From: Prevotella sp.
GTDB taxonomy: Bacteria; Bacteroidota; Bacteroidia; Bacteroidales; Dysgonomonadaceae
Length of the DNA: 8,321 bases
Direction of reading: 5' to 3'
Assembly (NCBI GenBank): GCA_031260865.1
Contig: JAISKQ010000002.1
Coordinates: forward strand, 1-8,321
Shown here one piece after another: positions 7,401 through 8,321 of the stretch (position 1 is its first letter; every line of letters starts with the position of its first letter). The notes beneath the pieces were generated by a model. The model did no database searches and was not told where the DNA came from. It saw nothing but the letters and a program-made list of their open reading frames with translations. Made by a program: the position numbers and the translations under genes.

Positions 7401-8321
7401 GATGGGCTTTAACAGTTTCACGAATAAAGCGCCGGATTTAGGCTTGGACGCGTCGTATTTGTCCACGATGTCGGTGGATAATTCGCCTACCTGATATGTT
7501 TGTTGTTGTGCCTGTCCGCCCATTGTGTATTGGTACGCGACAGCCAACACTTCATCGGCTTGCAGGGCTGAATTTAAGGATATATATCCCAACTGGGTAT
7601 TCAGTGTATATTCCGACGGGTTGAGCAGGCGCGCGCTTTCTATTTTTTCATAATCAAGTCCGCTTTCAAGTTGAACCTGGTTAAACAATGAAGTGACCTG
7701 AGTGATGTCTCTTGCGGTAGAATAACTATTATTCATTGTGGAATATAGGTTATTCGCTTCATTGTATGGGTTTTTCAGAGAACCCGAAGCTGCCCATTTA
7801 GAATTGTTTTTTATATGGTCGCTTTCGGCGATGTCGGCTAAGGCGACTATATTTCGGGATTGGGTATAATCACTCCTTTTATTGGTGACCCACACTTCAA
7901 TTTTTGTTATATTGATGGGCGATAGCACATAAGGTATCTTGCTCATGTTCCTATCATAATTATCCCTGAAATAATAACCTAAAAAGAAGTGCTTGTTTTC
8001 ATCGTACTGGTCGGCTTTGAAATTAAACTCGTTGGTTTGTACGCCTCCTTTTGAATTTAATGTTTGAGATTGCGACTCCTGTTGGGAGATAACCGCGTTT
8101 ACCCGAAGTTTTCCGAATTGTAATTCGGTGTTAATTCCGAATAGAGCTGTTCCTCCGTTGATAAGCGAGTTTGTAGTACTCATACTTATATTACCGGCTT
8201 CGATTCGTTTTATAATTTCATCTTCTTTTCCTTCATAGCCTAATTTTAATTTTTTTGAGTCAAAATCAAATAAAGCCTTTGTGTCATAGTTCATCCCGAA
8301 ATTGATCTTATCGCCCACCGA
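1455..8321 (-). CDS. sprA: T9SS outer-membrane translocon SprA (Sov), N-terminus beyond the right edge
   Basis: SprA is the outer-membrane pore of the type IX secretion system. Known structures show a 36-strand barrel with a lateral gate that works with PorV and Plug to pass folded cargo to the surface. The frame is open from the right edge to TAA 1457-1455, giving 2288 residues against about 2400-2500 for known SprA/Sov. The signal peptide and some 100-200 residues are therefore missing, and the GTG at 8318 is not the start. Family blocks appear in order (fragment numbering): NKHFFLGYYFRDNYD near 110, KIEVWVTNK near 140, YLDDFESSQ near 632, YYPDQRGPYN near 750, NIEYIEFWLMDPF near 795, GDTYHFFRGADYD near 930, SIRFMRMFLHNF near 1065, LQLVRGDWRVYE near 1085, and a C-terminal strand FGISLKFTLVQ typical of a barrel end. 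A basic linker and a small beta-rich segment sit at about 1726-1808. Cys2082 is the only cysteine. There is no frameshift or internal stop. The identification rests on many independent motifs. Confidence 0.97.
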   Translation of the reverse strand, partial: SVGDKINFGMNYDTKALFDFDSKKLKLGYEGKEDEIIKRIEAGNISMSTTNSLINGGTALFGINTELQFGKLRVNAVISQQESQSQTLNSKGGVQTNEFNFKADQYDENKHFFLGYYFRDNYDRNMSKIPYVLSPINITKIEVWVTNKRSDYTQSRNIVALADIAESDHIKNNSKWAASGSLKNPYNEANNLYSTMNNSYSTARDITQVTSLFNQVQLESGLDYEKIESARLLNPSEYTLNTQLGYISLNSALQADEVLAVAYQYTMGGQAQQQTYQVGELSTDIVDKYDASKPKSGALFVKLLKPISLSPNSYTWDLMMKNVYYIGANGIQRDRFRLNISYQSDTVGKYINYIPEGKIKNQLLLKVMNLDRLDSQNKELPNDGGDGVFDFVEGFTIQAENGRIFFPVVEPFGKHLAKKIDDPVLAQKYVYQELYDNTLTVARQIAEKNKFKIYGSYRGSTTGNNAEINLNAQNIPQGSVKLTANGVALAEGVDYIVDYSAGIVTIINQSLLDSDAAIQTTLEDRALGMQRKTLLGLNLSYDISKNFNIGGTIMHLYEKPLTNKTVIGEESVKNTLWGLNTSYNTESMWLTNLIDKLPFLEASQPSHISFMAEFAQMIPGHYQNKETGGYSYLDDFESSQSRIDVKSPYAWSLAAIPYNKTGGLFPEALEGDNNGKGNINHGKNRAMLAWFMIDPLFTRKGSSLTPEHIRNDKDQLSNHYVREIGVDEIYPNKDIRYNESATMPVLNLSYYPDQRGPYNLDTNVDSDGKLLNPAKRWAGITRKMDVRDFEATNIEYIEFWLMDPFVYNATSATPNEGGDLYFNLGEISEDVLRDGKKFYENGLPVDDDPSAFEYTVWGKVPTRQSTVYAFDDNQNAREKQDVGLNGLSTEEEKNYATYVDYLNDYRTKLSGAAIAEQENNRFSPFNDPAGDTYHFFRGADYDREETGILDRYKYYNNTEGNSKSTDQSGESFSTAARTVPDVEDIDQDNTLNENESYFQYKIELKPDKMNIGEDNYIVDKREVSVELRNGKRENITWYQFKIPIRSPQKEEIGSIRDFKSIRFMRMFLHNFKQPTFLRFGTLQLVRGDWRVYEQSLSNSQPIGNGTIDISTVNIEENAERKPVNYVLPPGLSRTLDPDQTQLTKENEQSLSMRAIDLDPGEARAIYKNTTYDLRKYKRIQLFTHAENLINETNLKRGDMTVFMRLGSDYKNNYYEYEIPLTITPEGVYGTNNNNDRNAVWPQGNMFDFPLELLKNIKLNRNREKRKAGSAISYTTLYSEYDPDKPNNKVSVIGNPSLSDVYVIMIGVRNNSTLKKSGEVWINELRLTDFDEEGGWAAQGNLNIALSDVGNVNISGRKETVGFGALDQRLMERRSDDYYTYSIAANVELGRFLPEKAKVSLPLYYSYSNQATTPKYDPFDQDVTLKESLSLVDTKSEKDSIKSLAQEKSTIKSISLNNVRVNIQSKTPMPYDPANFNFGYAYSQTEIKNPNTVYDVTKNYNATFSYVYSPLIKTWEPFKKSKSKSGAAKFAKSLGFNYLPDNIAFNSKITRYYTETLLRDIESYSLGGTNNNEFLSWSQSFLWDRDFNINWDFTKNLRFAFQSGTRAEIEEPYLQVNKKLNRDDYEIWKDSIMRSLRSLGDPLSYRQIARVTYQLPFKSIPVMDWITSNAGYTSGYEWDRGAFIEGIEVGNTISNNITLDMTNRFNLVSFYNKWGFLKNVNNRFDAKRRQSPSQKQQAGRQPARKKITLNITLKEDTTFTVNHGLDTKNIEVTALKENKPYAVKFKKIDNNSIRITNKDNADIQINIESKAGKSNTPQILTDIAEYSARGLMSLRNIDFNYSKRNETHISGFRPGVGDMFGQKNTNEYGLVPGMGFAFGFEGGEDFIRKSMDRDWLVVNDTMSITPAVYSSTETFDLRAQIEPFKDFKIELNAGYQKNNRTEVNYMFEGMPRTLGGNLSMTTIALKSALKSSNAKNNYRSDAFDKFLENREIIRQRLQNRYNGLSYPGTSATVSPVNPNSGDVLIPAFLAAYTGRDANKISFSAFPSLLSILPNWTISYDGLISIPFIKEKFRSLRLNHAYNCLYQVGGYTSFSNWVQADGGYDDFGYIRDVVNGNPVPSSPYNISSVTITEFFKPLVGAEGILNNGMNINAQYNNTRTLTLNLSSYQIIEYLEKEFVVGFGYHINEFNRVIGLTSKTPKKFNNDLNLKADISHKTTEALLRKIEENFTQATNGVTIFTLKFSADYTLSSALTLKVFYDRILNKPLISTSAYPTTNSNFGISLKFTLVQ

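Noticed and set aside
8316..8318. GTG at the right edge as the start codon of the large gene
   Set aside because: The frame stays open to 8321, and the first residues already belong to the interior of SprA, with no signal peptide. The true start lies outside the window.

Overview
The window comes from a member of the phylum Bacteroidota, most likely order Bacteroidales. SprA/Sov is restricted to this phylum. The kinase has the layout of Bacteroidales RprX-type sensors. The best promoter in the window has the phylum's TTG-N19-TAnnTTTG form rather than a sigma-70 form. A type IX secretion system (T9SS) carrier with an RprX-like kinase would fit Dysgonomonas, Paludibacter, Parabacteroides or Tannerella relatives, but the genus cannot be fixed from this sequence.

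There are two genes, both on the minus strand and both cut by the window edges. Positions 1455-8321 hold all but the N-terminus of SprA (Sov in Porphyromonas), the giant outer-membrane beta-barrel translocon of the T9SS. The visible 2288 residues run in one open frame and carry the family's conserved blocks from near the N-terminus to the last barrel strand. Only the signal peptide and roughly the first 100-200 residues should lie beyond 8321. Positions 1-1279 hold the first 426 residues of a membrane sensor histidine kinase. It has two transmembrane helices, a large periplasmic sensor domain, the H-box with phospho-acceptor His296 and the N-box. The rest of the ATP-binding domain runs off the left edge.

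The 175-base gap between them (1280-1454) is very AT-rich. It shows no convincing terminator for sprA. A well-formed Bacteroidota promoter overlaps the sprA stop codon and points at the kinase, so the kinase can probably be transcribed on its own, with or without read-through from sprA. The leader also holds three TAGTTAAT-like direct repeats and a short palindrome that could be regulator sites.

Functionally, SprA exports T9SS cargo across the outer membrane. The kinase senses an unknown envelope signal. Nothing in the window proves that the two are linked beyond adjacency and shared direction. I see no RNA genes, mobile elements, CRISPR arrays or wholly new system. The many open frames on the plus strand and in other minus frames lie opposite or inside these two genes and look like shadows. 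The points worth a second look are the promoter inside the sprA end, the short non-HAMP link in the kinase, and a basic linker plus small beta-rich domain inserted in SprA.
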